Of a stretch of 64,000 bases of DNA, positions 38,430 through 51,555 are shown one piece after another. The notes below the pieces were generated by a model. It saw only the letters and a list, made by a program, of their open reading frames with translations. It was not told where the DNA came from and did no database searches. Both the position numbers and the translations under genes were made by a program. This DNA is from Virgibacillus salexigens (GTDB taxonomy: Bacteria; Bacillota; Bacilli; Bacillales; Amphibacillaceae). The DNA lies in assembly GCF_014905415.1 (NCBI RefSeq), contig NZ_BNEO01000001.1, positions 1,488,001-1,552,000 of the forward strand, read 5' to 3'. Numbering within the stretch: position 1 is the first letter of the stretch; every line of letters starts with the position of its first letter.

Positions 38430-39566
38430 ATGAAATTTGTAATCCAACGGGATCAATTAATAGCAAGTGTACAAAATGTAATGAAGGCAATCTCTTCTCG
38501 AACGGTTATTCCTATACTGACTGGAATTAAAATAGAGGCTAGACAGGATGGCATTACATTAACAGGTAGTGATTCCGATATCTCGATTGAATCCTATATT
38601 CCAGCTGAAGAAAATGGGAATGTAAATATCGAACAAATAGAAGAAGGAAGTATTGTATTACAAGCTAAATATTTTCCAGATATTGTTCGTAAACTTCCTG
38701 AAAAGACAATTGAAATCCATTCCGATGAAAACCTAAAAGTAACGATACGTTCAGGAAAAGCTGAATTTAATTTAAATGGACAAGATGCTGGGGAATATCC
38801 ACAATTACCAAAACTTCAAACAGATGATAGCTTTGAGCTTCCTATCGATCTATTAAAAAGTCTCATCAAGCAAACTGTATTTGCTGTTTCAACAATGGAA
38901 ACGAGACCGATTTTGACCGGGGTAAATATGAAATTAGAAAATCAGACCCTTACCTTTTCTGCAACGGACAGTCATCGACTCGCTTCTAGAACGATTCCTG
39001 TATCAGAAGCGAATAATGAATTCTCAAATGTCGTCGTTCCTGGTAAAAGCTTAAATGAATTAAATAAAATTTTAGATGATACAGAGGAAAAAGTAGAAAT
39101 TAGCGTAACAAGTAATCAAATTTTATTCCGTACCAAACATTTGAACTTCTTATCTCGTTTACTAGATGGGAATTATCCAGAAACTTCTAGGCTTATCCCT
39201 GACCAAAGTAAAACGGTTTTATATGTGAAAACAAAGGAATTACTTAGTACGATTGATCGTGCTTCGTTGTTAGCAAAAGAAGAGAGAAATAATGTCGTTC
39301 GATTAACTACACAAGGAAATCAACTTGTGGAAATTGCAAGTAACCACCCAGAAGTTGGAAATGTAACGGAAGAGGTTTCTATTACTTCCATGGAGGGAGA
39401 AGAATTAAAGATTTCCTTTAGTTCGAAATATATGATGGATGCACTCAAAGCAATTGAGTACGATGAGGTAAAAATCGAGTTTACCGGTGCGATGCGTCCA
39501 TTTATTATCCGTCCAGCAAATGAAGACTCGATTTTACAACTTATCTTACCAGTAAGAACATATTAA
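38430..39566 (+). CDS. dnaN: DNA polymerase III beta subunit (sliding clamp)
   Basis: DnaN is the ring-shaped clamp that holds DNA polymerase on DNA. The 378-residue product starts MKFVIQRDQLIASVQNVMKAISSRTVIPILTGI and has the expected three repeated domains; the C-terminus ILQLILPVRTY forms part of the protein-binding pocket. The ribosome site TAGGAGG precedes the ATG. It is followed by a strong terminator, so the yaaA-recF genes have a separate transcript or depend on read-through. Confidence 0.98.
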   Translation: MKFVIQRDQLIASVQNVMKAISSRTVIPILTGIKIEARQDGITLTGSDSDISIESYIPAEENGNVNIEQIEEGSIVLQAKYFPDIVRKLPEKTIEIHSDENLKVTIRSGKAEFNLNGQDAGEYPQLPKLQTDDSFELPIDLLKSLIKQTVFAVSTMETRPILTGVNMKLENQTLTFSATDSHRLASRTIPVSEANNEFSNVVVPGKSLNELNKILDDTEEKVEISVTSNQILFRTKHLNFLSRLLDGNYPETSRLIPDQSKTVLYVKTKELLSTIDRASLLAKEERNNVVRLTTQGNQLVEIASNHPEVGNVTEEVSITSMEGEELKISFSSKYMMDALKAIEYDEVKIEFTGAMRPFIIRPANEDSILQLILPVRTY

Positions 39567-39573
39567 TAAACAT

Positions 39574-39611
39574 AAAAGCAGGAATGAAACAATGCCATTC
39601 CTGCTTTTTCA
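39574..39611 (+). terminator. dnaN terminator
   Basis: AAAAGCAGGAATG (39574-39586) pairs perfectly with CATTCCTGCTTTT (39596-39608), followed by T, 7 bases after dnaN. Confidence 0.88.
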
Positions 39612-39622
39612 TTAAAAAAAAT

Positions 39623-39639
39623 CTATCCACAAATCCACA
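39623..39639. promoter_or_regulatory. Tandem near-consensus DnaA boxes downstream of dnaN
   Basis: CTATCCACA (39623-39631) is followed directly by AAATCCACA (39631-39639), nearly the same pair of sites that borders the unwinding element in B. subtilis oriC. A short TTACTATAT sequence follows 20 bases downstream. Confidence 0.45.
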
Positions 39640-39854
39640 AGTGAATGAGTAAAGCTCCATTACTATATTGTTATTAGATGTTGTCCAAACGGTTTTATTT
39701 TTTGGACCTATAGAAGCAATTTAAAGCCCCATATGAGCGTTTTATTTAGAAATAAAGGGACTTACCTTTCCTTAAACACAAATCTTTAGTAAAATAGGAA
39801 TTAGAGATTTAAATAGGTAGTATATAATAATTAACTATGAGAATGAGTGATAAG

Positions 39855-40076
39855 ATGCAAGAAGAAAAAATAACCATTCAAACGGAATATATCGCATTAG
39901 GTCAGTTTATAAAATTAATCAATGTACTTGACTCTGGTGGTATGGTAAAAGCTTATTTGCAAGATGTAGGTGTGTTGGTGAATGGAGAGCGGGAACATCG
40001 ACGTGGTAGAAAACTATATCCCGGTGATGTAGTAGAACTAGAAGAAGCTGGAAGATTCATCGTTGCTAGTGACTAG
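39855..40076 (+). CDS. yaaA: YaaA, S4-domain RNA-binding protein
   Basis: This is a small S4-domain protein of 73 residues, conserved between dnaN and recF in Firmicutes. The LGQFIKLINVLDSGGMVKAYL and GRKLYPGDVVEL segments are diagnostic. YaaA is implicated in 50S ribosome assembly in B. subtilis. The frame opens at 39837 (two earlier ATG codons), but GAGTGAT is correctly placed for the third ATG at 39855, and that start aligns with the B. subtilis protein. RecF follows after 34 bases. Confidence 0.92.
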   Translation: MQEEKITIQTEYIALGQFIKLINVLDSGGMVKAYLQDVGVLVNGEREHRRGRKLYPGDVVELEEAGRFIVASD

Positions 40077-40110
40077 TGGAGACATTATTCCGGTAAAAGA
40101 GGATTAAGAC

Positions 40111-41223
40111 ATGCATATTAAGCAGCTACAATTAAAAAATTATCGCAATTACCATGATTTGGATATATCCTTTGACGATAAAATTAATGTTATCATAGGA
40201 GAAAATGCACAAGGCAAAACAAATCTAATGGAAGCTATCTATTTGCTCGCTTTTACCAAGTCACATCGTACGCCAAGAGAAAAAGAGTTGATCAAATGGG
40301 AAGAAGAATATGCTAAAATAGAAGGTAGAATTACGAAACGAAAACAATCTTTTCCGCTGGAAATCGTTATTTCTTCAAAAGGAAAAAAAGCAAAATTGAA
40401 TCGATTGGAACAAAAGCGGTTAAGTGACTATATAGGGGCATTGAATGTCGTGATGTTTGCTCCAGAGGACTTGACTATCGTAAAAGGTGCTCCACAAATT
40501 CGCCGGCGCTTTATTGATATGGAACTAGGCCAAATTCAACCTCGATACATTTACCATTTAGGACAGTACCAAAAAATTCTTAAACAGCGAAATCATGTAT
40601 TAAAACAATTACAACGTGGAGTGAGTAGAGATACTACCATGTTACATGTTTTAACAGAACAACTACTAGACCATGCCGCAACCTTATTGGAGAGGCGGTT
40701 TGTTTTTTTGGATTTATTGCGAAAATGGGCAAGTCCGATCCATCATGGTATCAGTCGACAGCTTGAAAAATTAGAAATCAAGTATTCTCCCACGATTGAA
40801 GTATCAGAAGAGGCAAATAAGGAGAACATAGAGACTATATATGCCAATAAATTCAATGACATCGAAGCAAAAGAGATAGAGCGTGGTACAACTTTGATTG
40901 GACCACACCGTGACGATCTTTTGTTTATTGTTAATAACAAAAATGTTCAAACATATGGATCTCAAGGACAACAGCGCACAACAGCTCTATCCGTAAAACT
41001 AGCAGAGATTGAATTGATTTATAACGAGGTCGGTGAATACCCAATCTTATTGCTCGATGATGTGCTTAGTGAACTGGATGATTATCGACAGTCTCATCTA
41101 TTAAATACCATTCATGGGAAAGTTCAAACCTTTGTATCCACCACTAGTGTTGACGGAATAAATCATGAGACGTTAGAAAAAGCAGAGATCTTTCAGGTTG
41201 AAGATGGGAAGATAAAACGCTAA
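40111..41223 (+). CDS. recF: RecF recombination/repair ATPase
   Basis: RecF binds single-strand gaps and helps load RecA at stalled forks. The 370-residue SMC-like ATPase has Walker [16 protein letters not shown], signature SQGQQRT and Walker [13 protein letters not shown]. It starts [14 protein letters not shown]. It sits in the standard yaaA-recF-remB-gyrB order and is likely co-transcribed with them. Confidence 0.98.
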   Translation: MHIKQLQLKNYRNYHDLDISFDDKINVIIGENAQGKTNLMEAIYLLAFTKSHRTPREKELIKWEEEYAKIEGRITKRKQSFPLEIVISSKGKKAKLNRLEQKRLSDYIGALNVVMFAPEDLTIVKGAPQIRRRFIDMELGQIQPRYIYHLGQYQKILKQRNHVLKQLQRGVSRDTTMLHVLTEQLLDHAATLLERRFVFLDLLRKWASPIHHGISRQLEKLEIKYSPTIEVSEEANKENIETIYANKFNDIEAKEIERGTTLIGPHRDDLLFIVNNKNVQTYGSQGQQRTTALSVKLAEIELIYNEVGEYPILLLDDVLSELDDYRQSHLLNTIHGKVQTFVSTTSVDGINHETLEKAEIFQVEDGKIKR

Positions 41224-41242
41224 ATATTGGGGGGATACAGAA

Positions 41243-43484
<2,242 letters not shown>

Positions 43485-43514
43485 GCTTGATAAATGTAAT
43501 CACTATGTTTCCTT

Positions 43515-43547
43515 GCTTTTAAACCTATAAAAGGGTTTAAAAGCTTT
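43515..43547 (+). terminator. Hairpin between gyrB and gyrA
   Basis: GCTTTTAAACC (43515-43525) pairs perfectly with GGTTTAAAAGC (43534-43544), followed by TTTG. The AT-rich stem and short T-run suggest partial termination or an mRNA processing barrier. Confidence 0.6.
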
Positions 43548-43576
43548 GTTTCCTAGTGAATGGAGGTAGTAAGTCA

Positions 43577-46096
43577 ATGGCGGATCAGCAACGTCCCAAT
43601 GTACAGGAAATAAATCTCGGTCAGGAAATGCGTACATCCTTTCTGGATTATGCAATGAGTGTTATTGTGTCAAGAGCGCTCCCGGATGCCCGTGATGGAA
43701 TGAAGCCTGTTCATCGTAGAATATTATATGCAATGAATGATTTAGGTATGCATGCAGATAAAGCGTATAAAAAATCTGCACGTATTGTTGGAGAAGTAAT
43801 TGGTAAATATCATCCCCATGGTGACTCTGCAGTATACGAAGCGATGGTAAGAATGGCACAGGATTTTAGTTATCGAAATATGCTTGTTGATGGCCATGGT
43901 AATTTTGGCTCGGTTGATGGTGATTCAGCAGCAGCAATGCGGTATACGGAAGCAAGAATGTCAAAGATTTCAATGGAATTATTGCGTGATATCAATAAAG
44001 ATACCATTGATTATACCGATAACTATGATGGAACAGAGAGGGAACCTATTGTTTTCCCTGCTCGATTCCCTAATTTACTCGTAAATGGTGCATCAGGTAT
44101 TGCCGTAGGGATGGCTACGAATATCCCGCCACATAACTTAGGAGAAACGATTGATGCAGTGCTTGCCCTAAGTAAAGATCCAGAAATTACAATAGATGAA
44201 CTAATGGAAGATTACATTCATGGTCCTGATTTCCCAACGGCTGGACAAATTTTAGGAAGAAGCGGGATTCGTAAAGCATATGAAACTGGAAAAGGCTCGA
44301 TAACGATCCGTGCAAAGGTGCATATAGAAGAGAAATCGAACGGAAAATCAACGATTATTGCGACCGAGTTACCATATCAAGTAAATAAGGCAAAACTCAT
44401 TGAGAAGATTGCAGAACTTGTTCGTGATAAACGTATAGATGGAATTACGGATTTACGAGATGAGTCAGACCGTAATGGTTTACGGGTAGTAATAGAACTA
44501 CGTCGCGATGTAAATGCGAATGTAGTTTTAAATAATCTGTATAAACACACTGCTCTTCAAACTACTTTTGGTATTAATACCCTAGCATTGGTAGATGGGC
44601 AGCCAAAAGTATTATCTATTAAACAATGTTTAATCCATTATCTTGAGCATCAAAAAGTAATTATCAAACGACGTACTGCTTTTGAGTTACGTAAGGCAGA
44701 AGCTCGTGCACATATTCTAGAAGGTTTAAGAATTGCATTAGATCATTTAGATGAAGTAATCGAGTTAATCCGTGCATCAAAAACAGCAGATGTTGCTCGT
44801 ACAGAGCTAATGGAGCGTTTTTCATTAAGTGAGAAACAAGCACAAGCTATTTTAGATATGCGTTTACAACGTCTAACAGGATTAGAACGGGAAAAAATTG
44901 AAAATGAATATAATGACCTGAAGAAATTAATTGCTGAGCTGAAAGCCATTTTAGCTGATGAAGAAAAAGTATTGGAAATTATTCGTGAAGAGCTGACAGA
45001 AATAAAAGAACGTTATAATGATGATCGTCGTACAGAAATAGTTATCGGTGGAAGTGATTTCTTTGAAGATGAAGATCTCATCCCACAAGAAAATATTGTT
45101 ATTACGTTAACGCATCAAGGCTATATCAAACGTCTACCATCATCAACTTATCGAACGCAAAAACGTGGTGGTCGCGGAATTCAAGGAATGGGAACGAATG
45201 AAGATGACTTTGTAGAGCATCTCGTTTCTACCTCGACACATGATACAGTGCTTTTCTTTACGAATAAAGGGAAAGTATATAAGGCAAAAGGATATGAAGT
45301 ACCTGAGTTCAATCGAACTGCAAAAGGAATTCCAATTATTAATCTTTTGCAAATTGAAAAAGGGGAATGGGTGAATGCAGTAATATCTGTTAAAGATTAT
45401 CGTGAAGATCACTTCTTGTTCTTTACAACAAAGTATGGTATTTCAAAACGCACATCACTTGCTCAGTTTGCTAATATTCGTAAGGGCGGGTTAATTGCTG
45501 TCGGATTACGTGAAGAAGATGAGCTTATTTCCGTTCGGTTAACGGATGGTACAAAAGATATGATGATAGCTACGAAGAATGGTTATCTTATCCGTTTTCC
45601 TGAAGATCAAATTCGATCGATGGGACGTACAGCAGCTGGTGTAAAAGGAATATCTTTACGTGAAGATGATGAAGTTGTGTCTATGGAAATTGTCCAAAAG
45701 GATGCTAAAATTTTACATGTCACGAGCAAAGGTTATGGTAAACAGACACCAGAATCTGAATACCGTGTTACCAATCGAGGTGGTAAAGGTATCTTCACTT
45801 GTAATTTGACGGATAAGACAGGACATGTAACAGCCGTTAAAGCAGTATCTGGAGAAGAAGACCTAATGGTAATCACAGTAGACGGAGTACTCATCCGTAT
45901 ACCTGTGGTTGATATTTCTGAAACTGGCCGTAATACCATGGGGGTACGCTTAATTCGTTTGCGGGATGATGAAGCAGTTGCAACGGTTACTCGTATTGAT
46001 AATGATGAGGAATCAGAAGAAGTTGAGGCAACTGATATGGAAACACAAGAATCTACTACAGAAGAGCAAGATACAACAGAAAATCCTGAGCAGTAA
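43577..46096 (+). CDS. gyrA: DNA gyrase subunit A
   Basis: GyrA cuts and rejoins DNA. With the ATG at 43577 (ribosome site GGAGGTAG; an upstream GTG at 43556 is before this site) the protein has 839 residues. The catalytic Tyr123 is in [10 protein letters not shown]. The quinolone-determining region reads [12 protein letters not shown] with Ser84 and Glu88, the susceptible form. The C-terminal beta-pinwheel has the GyrA box [11 protein letters not shown]. The last 30 residues are an acidic Glu/Asp/Thr-rich tail, longer than in B. subtilis, possibly an adaptation to high salt. Confidence 0.98.
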   Translation: MADQQRPNVQEINLGQEMRTSFLDYAMSVIVSRALPDARDGMKPVHRRILYAMNDLGMHADKAYKKSARIVGEVIGKYHPHGDSAVYEAMVRMAQDFSYRNMLVDGHGNFGSVDGDSAAAMRYTEARMSKISMELLRDINKDTIDYTDNYDGTEREPIVFPARFPNLLVNGASGIAVGMATNIPPHNLGETIDAVLALSKDPEITIDELMEDYIHGPDFPTAGQILGRSGIRKAYETGKGSITIRAKVHIEEKSNGKSTIIATELPYQVNKAKLIEKIAELVRDKRIDGITDLRDESDRNGLRVVIELRRDVNANVVLNNLYKHTALQTTFGINTLALVDGQPKVLSIKQCLIHYLEHQKVIIKRRTAFELRKAEARAHILEGLRIALDHLDEVIELIRASKTADVARTELMERFSLSEKQAQAILDMRLQRLTGLEREKIENEYNDLKKLIAELKAILADEEKVLEIIREELTEIKERYNDDRRTEIVIGGSDFFEDEDLIPQENIVITLTHQGYIKRLPSSTYRTQKRGGRGIQGMGTNEDDFVEHLVSTSTHDTVLFFTNKGKVYKAKGYEVPEFNRTAKGIPIINLLQIEKGEWVNAVISVKDYREDHFLFFTTKYGISKRTSLAQFANIRKGGLIAVGLREEDELISVRLTDGTKDMMIATKNGYLIRFPEDQIRSMGRTAAGVKGISLREDDEVVSMEIVQKDAKILHVTSKGYGKQTPESEYRVTNRGGKGIFTCNLTDKTGHVTAVKAVSGEEDLMVITVDGVLIRIPVVDISETGRNTMGVRLIRLRDDEAVATVTRIDNDEESEEVEATDMETQESTTEEQDTTENPEQ

Positions 46097-46100
46097 TTGA

Positions 46101-46134
46101 AAAGATGGCTTTTATTTGAAAGCCATCTTTTTTT
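46101..46134 (+). terminator. gyrA terminator
   Basis: AAAGATGGCTTT (46101-46112) pairs perfectly with AAAGCCATCTTT (46119-46130), followed by a run of T, five bases after gyrA. Confidence 0.9.
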
Positions 46135-46248
46135 AAAAGATAAAATTAGAGCCAAAGGGTGATCTCTGTACGACCATCCTTGAGAATACAAAGGGCTGAC
46201 AAAAAAGTAACGATAAGTAAGAAACAATAGTAATAGGAGGAAAAACAT

Positions 46249-47334
46249 ATGCTAGTTAATTCAGAACAGTTAATACCAGGTTGTATTTTGATTCGTGATG
46301 TAAAGGGAAAAACAAATCAACCGCTTATTCCTAGGCATACTGTTTTAACTACAGAACACATCGTTATTCTGCAAAAGTTTCTTATCCAAAAAGTAGATGT
46401 TTCAAAAAAGCTGTCTAATGGTAATTTGTACGAACCAAAAACAATGATGCAAGACACTAAAAAACAAGTTGATAATCCCATCGACCTTTCGTTTCAAGAA
46501 CATTATCACTATGTTGTCCAGCAATACAAACAGTTATTTGAAGGCTGGCAGAATGGGTTAGCTATTGATATTCCAACAGTTCGGGACACATTGGTTCCTT
46601 TATTAGAGCGCATGGAGGATATTTCCGATGCGATCTATACCTTACATCATTTCGCGACTAAAGAAGATTATTTCTTTCATCATAATGTGGCTATTGCTAT
46701 CCTTTCTGCTTATCTTGGTTATAAGACAGGTTATGTTAAAGGAGAATGGCTGCAAATTGGTTTTGCAGGTTTTTTAGCGGATTGTGGAATGGCTCGAATT
46801 GAATCATCCATTATACAAACAAACCGTTCCCTTACACCAGAGGAAGTAGTTGAAATTAAAAAGCATCCCACGTACTCTTATCGTTTAACAGAAAAATTAC
46901 CAACGCTTAAACAAGCAGTAAAGCAAGCAATTTTACAACATCATGAACGAATGGATGGTAGCGGCTATCCCCTTGGATTGTCGAAGGGAAAAATTCATCG
47001 TTATGCAAGAATTATTGCTGTTTGTGATATGTATCATGCCATAATCTGTGAACGAGTATATAAAGAAAAACAATCGCCATTTAAAGCTATCGAAATATTA
47101 CAGCAAGAACAATTTACTAAATTAGATCCAGATGTTGTCTATACGTTTATACAAGGCATGACTAATTTTCCTATTGGTACAAGGATAAAACTATCGAATA
47201 ATCAATTAGGTGAAATTGTATACACCGATATAAAGAAGCCTACACGTCCGATGATTCGATTAAGCGAGCAACAAGAAGAAATTGTAGCCTTACAAAATCA
47301 TCCTGAATTATTTATCGTCGACGTATTAAAATAG
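46249..47334 (+). CDS. HD-GYP domain protein with a degenerate HD site
   Basis: The 361-residue protein has an N-terminal DUF3391-like region and an HD-GYP domain (about 140-300), the class that hydrolyses cyclic-di-GMP. The GYP half is intact: HHERMDGSGYP at 231-241. The HD half is not: the usual LHDIGK reads LADCGMA at 176-182, so the metal-binding His is Ala and the following Lys is lost, while His144/145 in FHHNVAIA and Asp178 remain. Catalysis may be weak or absent, or the protein may be a c-di-GMP sensor. It occupies the slot between gyrA and yaaC where B. subtilis has the rrnO operon. Ribosome site AGGAGG. Confidence 0.85.
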   Translation: MLVNSEQLIPGCILIRDVKGKTNQPLIPRHTVLTTEHIVILQKFLIQKVDVSKKLSNGNLYEPKTMMQDTKKQVDNPIDLSFQEHYHYVVQQYKQLFEGWQNGLAIDIPTVRDTLVPLLERMEDISDAIYTLHHFATKEDYFFHHNVAIAILSAYLGYKTGYVKGEWLQIGFAGFLADCGMARIESSIIQTNRSLTPEEVVEIKKHPTYSYRLTEKLPTLKQAVKQAILQHHERMDGSGYPLGLSKGKIHRYARIIAVCDMYHAIICERVYKEKQSPFKAIEILQQEQFTKLDPDVVYTFIQGMTNFPIGTRIKLSNNQLGEIVYTDIKKPTRPMIRLSEQQEEIVALQNHPELFIVDVLK

Positions 47335-47358
47335 CATCTACGTGTATCTATTTATATG

Positions 47359-47444
47359 TATGAAAGGAGAAACGCTCGAATCTGTTAGGATTTGTATCGC
47401 ATGGGTGCTGCTTGATTGTCATGCTAATCCGTATTCCTTTCATA
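47359..47444. repeat. Long-range inverted repeat at the HD-GYP/yaaC junction
   Basis: TATGAAAGGA (47359-47368) and TCCTTTCATA (47435-47444) are perfect complements 66 bases apart; nested inside are GGATT/AATCC (47388-47392 and 47426-47430) and GCATG/CATGC (47399-47403 and 47420-47424). The right arms overlap the yaaC C-terminus. Confidence 0.45.
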
Positions 47445-48371
47445 TAAATTACTTCCTAGTAACAATGGTACTTTGTTTGCTGTTAACTCTAGGAAATGGA
47501 TAATAAATGGAAAATCAATATCTGCCTTTGAAACAAATAAGTCTCCCCACCATTCTGTTTCATAGCGGCAAAGCATACTTAAATTATATAACAGCAAATA
47601 ATGAACCATTACTTCATGGATTGGTAAGTAATCTTCTCGATTTGTAGGGAAATAAAGTTCCTTTGTTTGTCCATGGATAAAAAACGGTCCGTTAATTTTT
47701 GTTATTGGTTCAACTACTTCCATACGCAATATCTCTTGGTCACAGTCATAGTATTTAATCTTTGGTAAGAATGGCTGAATACGTTGAATAAATGCCTTAT
47801 CTGTTAAGTGAAAGCTGTCAAGTATCCGAATCGGGAACGTCAATAATGGTGAGTTCCATTTTCCAACAGGCACTACCCTCTGCTGTTGATGGAACTGGAA
47901 TAGCGCATTCATTTCTGGAAGGGTAGCAAGTAATGTTTCCATGCTTTGTTTTTCAAAGGGAATAGCTTGATGATAAAGGTGCTCAGAGAAATAAGGAAAC
48001 AATCCATTATGCTGTACTTTTACTTCATCTTTCAAAAACGTATAATCCTTTTTTTTTCGTTTTCTAGCAGTGACTCCATGGGCGAGTAAATTGGTCGATT
48101 CAGGATAATTTGGACGTTGTGTCAATAAGCAAGCCTTTATTAAATGAACCATTCCATAGAAATAAAGAATAGGCTGCATAAATGGTTCTGATTGTTTTCC
48201 TTGTTGATAAAATTTGTTACCATGATTTAAATAATAGATAAATGCATTACAATTTTCATAACTCTTCGTTTCAGCGTCTGGGCAATTTATTTTTTTATAA
48301 CAATGCAATAAATACGCTTGGGAAGTTTGCTGAGATTGTAGGTAATTAACAAAGGTTTGTATGTTTTCCAT
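47424..48371 (-). CDS. yaaC: YaaC family protein
   Basis: The 315-residue protein is a YaaC-like protein, encoded on the minus strand between gyrA and guaB as in B. subtilis. Segments such as YFYGMVHLIKACLL, LLAHGVTARKRKKKDYTFL and LLYNLSMLCRYETEWWGDL match the family pattern. Function is unknown; there is no signal peptide or clear membrane segment. Its 3' end overlaps one arm of an inverted repeat with the neighbouring gap. Confidence 0.88.
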   Translation of the reverse strand: MENIQTFVNYLQSQQTSQAYLLHCYKKINCPDAETKSYENCNAFIYYLNHGNKFYQQGKQSEPFMQPILYFYGMVHLIKACLLTQRPNYPESTNLLAHGVTARKRKKKDYTFLKDEVKVQHNGLFPYFSEHLYHQAIPFEKQSMETLLATLPEMNALFQFHQQQRVVPVGKWNSPLLTFPIRILDSFHLTDKAFIQRIQPFLPKIKYYDCDQEILRMEVVEPITKINGPFFIHGQTKELYFPTNREDYLPIHEVMVHYLLLYNLSMLCRYETEWWGDLFVSKADIDFPFIIHFLELTANKVPLLLGSNLYERNTD

Positions 48372-48439
48372 GATAAATACTCCATAACTATTTATAAAAT
48401 TTAGAATCTATTTATTTTTTTATTTCCAATAATCTCTTG

Positions 48440-48468
48440 TTGAAAAAGCTAACATGTTGGCGTATTGT
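48440..48468 (+). promoter_or_regulatory. guaB promoter
   Basis: TTGAAA (48440-48445), a 17-base spacer and TATTGT (48463-48468) lie about 95 bases upstream of guaB. Confidence 0.55.
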
Positions 48469-48492
48469 ATATAAAAATAGCAGTACTATTAG

Positions 48493-48519
48493 TGTATGCA
48501 AGTTCGGTTCTTGCATACA
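48493..48519 (+). promoter_or_regulatory. guaB 5' leader hairpin with a PurBox-like loop
   Basis: TGTATGCAAG (48493-48502) pairs perfectly with CTTGCATACA (48510-48519). The seven-base loop and flanks contain GTTCGG, the complement of the PurBox core CCGAAC. There is no T-run, so it is not an ordinary terminator; it may stabilise the mRNA or be an operator. Confidence 0.6.
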
Positions 48520-48543
48520 TCAGAGAACATAGAAGCAGGATAA

Positions 48544-50031
<1,488 letters not shown>

Positions 50032-50070
50032 CGATCGTGTTGCAACACGTTAACTTTTTCACAAAATTTT

Positions 50071-50103
50071 ATAGATGGGGATGCTTCCCCATCTATTTTT
50101 TTG
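50071..50103 (+). terminator. guaB terminator
   Basis: ATAGATGGGGA (50071-50081) pairs with TCCCCATCTAT (50086-50096), followed by a T-run, 39 bases after guaB. Confidence 0.9.
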
Positions 50104-50194
50104 TAATATTATGTGGTAAAATAACAAAGTGCATCCTTAGACGAAGTATGCATTAATACATAGAGGTTAAACCACAGGTTGGAGGTACAGAAAG

Positions 50195-51526
50195 TTGAAA
50201 CATAATGTAAAACAAGGTTTCGTAATATTCTTAGCAGCAATGGTGATGATCGTATCTGTTATGGTACAACCATTTACTGCACAGGCTCAAGAGGTAGAAG
50301 TTGAAGCCGAATCTGCTATTCTAGTAGATGCAAATACTGGGAAAATATTATATGCCAAAAATGCGGATCAAGCACTTCCTCCAGCTAGTATGACCAAAAT
50401 GATGACCGAATACCTGGTATGGGAAGCTGTCGAAAGTGGTCAAATCAGCTGGGACACAACAACACAGATTAGTGACTATCCATACAGTATTTCTGCGAAT
50501 GCTTCGTTCTCAGGAGTAGGATTGCAACAATCAAAGGACTATACCGTACAAGACTTATATAATGCGATGGCAATCAACTCTGATAATGCAACGTCCATTG
50601 CATTAGCTGAACTGATTGCAGGATCAGAAGGCGAATTTGTGAAAATGATGAATGAAAAGGGAAAGGAAATGGGGCTCCCTGATTTTAAATTTGTCAATTC
50701 TACTGGATTAGATAATGAGTCTTTAGGAGATAATTATCCAGAAGGTACAGATCCGAACGCAACAAACCTGTTATCTGCAGAGTCTTCTGCATTACTTGCA
50801 TACCATCTAATTAAAGATTATCCAGGGGCACTAGATGTCTCTAGTAAGCCAGTTGAGAATTTTGATGGTCAACAAATTCGTAATTGGAATCATATGCTTA
50901 AACACGATACAACCTTTTTAGATCAGTTCTACTATGAAGGTGTAGACGGATTGAAAACAGGGTTTACGGATTTAGCAGGGTATAGTTTTACTGGTACTGC
51001 TCAAAAAGGAGATCAACGTTTAATAGCTGTAGTTATGAAAACAGACAGTGAGGAAAAACGCTTTGAAGAGACAGCGAAATTATTTGATTATGGCTTTAAA
51101 CAATTTGAATATACGGAGGTTTTTCCAAAAGGTTATCAAGTAGACGATAAATCTTCGCTTCCGGTTGCAAAAGGGAAAGCAGATGAACTTGGTATTTCTA
51201 TTAGTGAAGGAATTACTATTCCAATTAAGCCAGATGAAAAAGATTTATATAGTATTGAATATACAATCGATAAAGATAAGTTCAATAAAGAAGGCGAATT
51301 GACTGCACCAATTGAAAAAGGAGAAAAAATCGGTACAGCACAACTAAAATACGAAGGCGAAAATGACTATGGCTATATTATTAAAGATAGCAATAGTACA
51401 GTAGATGTAGTAGCAAATGAAACAGTAGAAAAATCGAACTGGTTCATGTTAACACTTGGAGCTATAGGAGATTTCTTTGTAGATCTATTTACAACAGTTG
51501 TTGATTGGGTTAAAGGACTATTCTAG
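50195..51526 (+). CDS. dacA: D-alanyl-D-alanine carboxypeptidase (PBP5)
   Basis: DacA trims the terminal D-Ala of peptidoglycan pentapeptides. The 443-residue preprotein has a signal peptide ending in PFTAQA (about residue 31), the S11 catalytic motifs SMTK (PPASMTKMM), SDN (INSDNATS) and KTG ([11 protein letters not shown]), a PBP5 C-terminal beta domain and an amphipathic C-terminal helix ([21 protein letters not shown]) that anchors it to the membrane. The start codon is TTG at 50195, chosen because of GGAGGT eight bases upstream and no in-frame alternative. It precedes pdxST, as in B. subtilis. Confidence 0.97.
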   Translation: MKHNVKQGFVIFLAAMVMIVSVMVQPFTAQAQEVEVEAESAILVDANTGKILYAKNADQALPPASMTKMMTEYLVWEAVESGQISWDTTTQISDYPYSISANASFSGVGLQQSKDYTVQDLYNAMAINSDNATSIALAELIAGSEGEFVKMMNEKGKEMGLPDFKFVNSTGLDNESLGDNYPEGTDPNATNLLSAESSALLAYHLIKDYPGALDVSSKPVENFDGQQIRNWNHMLKHDTTFLDQFYYEGVDGLKTGFTDLAGYSFTGTAQKGDQRLIAVVMKTDSEEKRFEETAKLFDYGFKQFEYTEVFPKGYQVDDKSSLPVAKGKADELGISISEGITIPIKPDEKDLYSIEYTIDKDKFNKEGELTAPIEKGEKIGTAQLKYEGENDYGYIIKDSNSTVDVVANETVEKSNWFMLTLGAIGDFFVDLFTTVVDWVKGLF

Positions 51527-51555
51527 CCGACATTTATAACAAGGGGGATTTTAAT

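Noticed and set aside
43556-43576. GTG at 43556 as the gyrA start
   Set aside because: The ribosome site GGAGGTAG lies after this codon, so the ATG at 43577 is used.
45733-46248. 171-codon minus-strand frame at the gyrA 3' end
   Set aside because: Serine-rich translation typical of an antisense shadow of acidic gyrA codons; it also covers the gyrA terminator.
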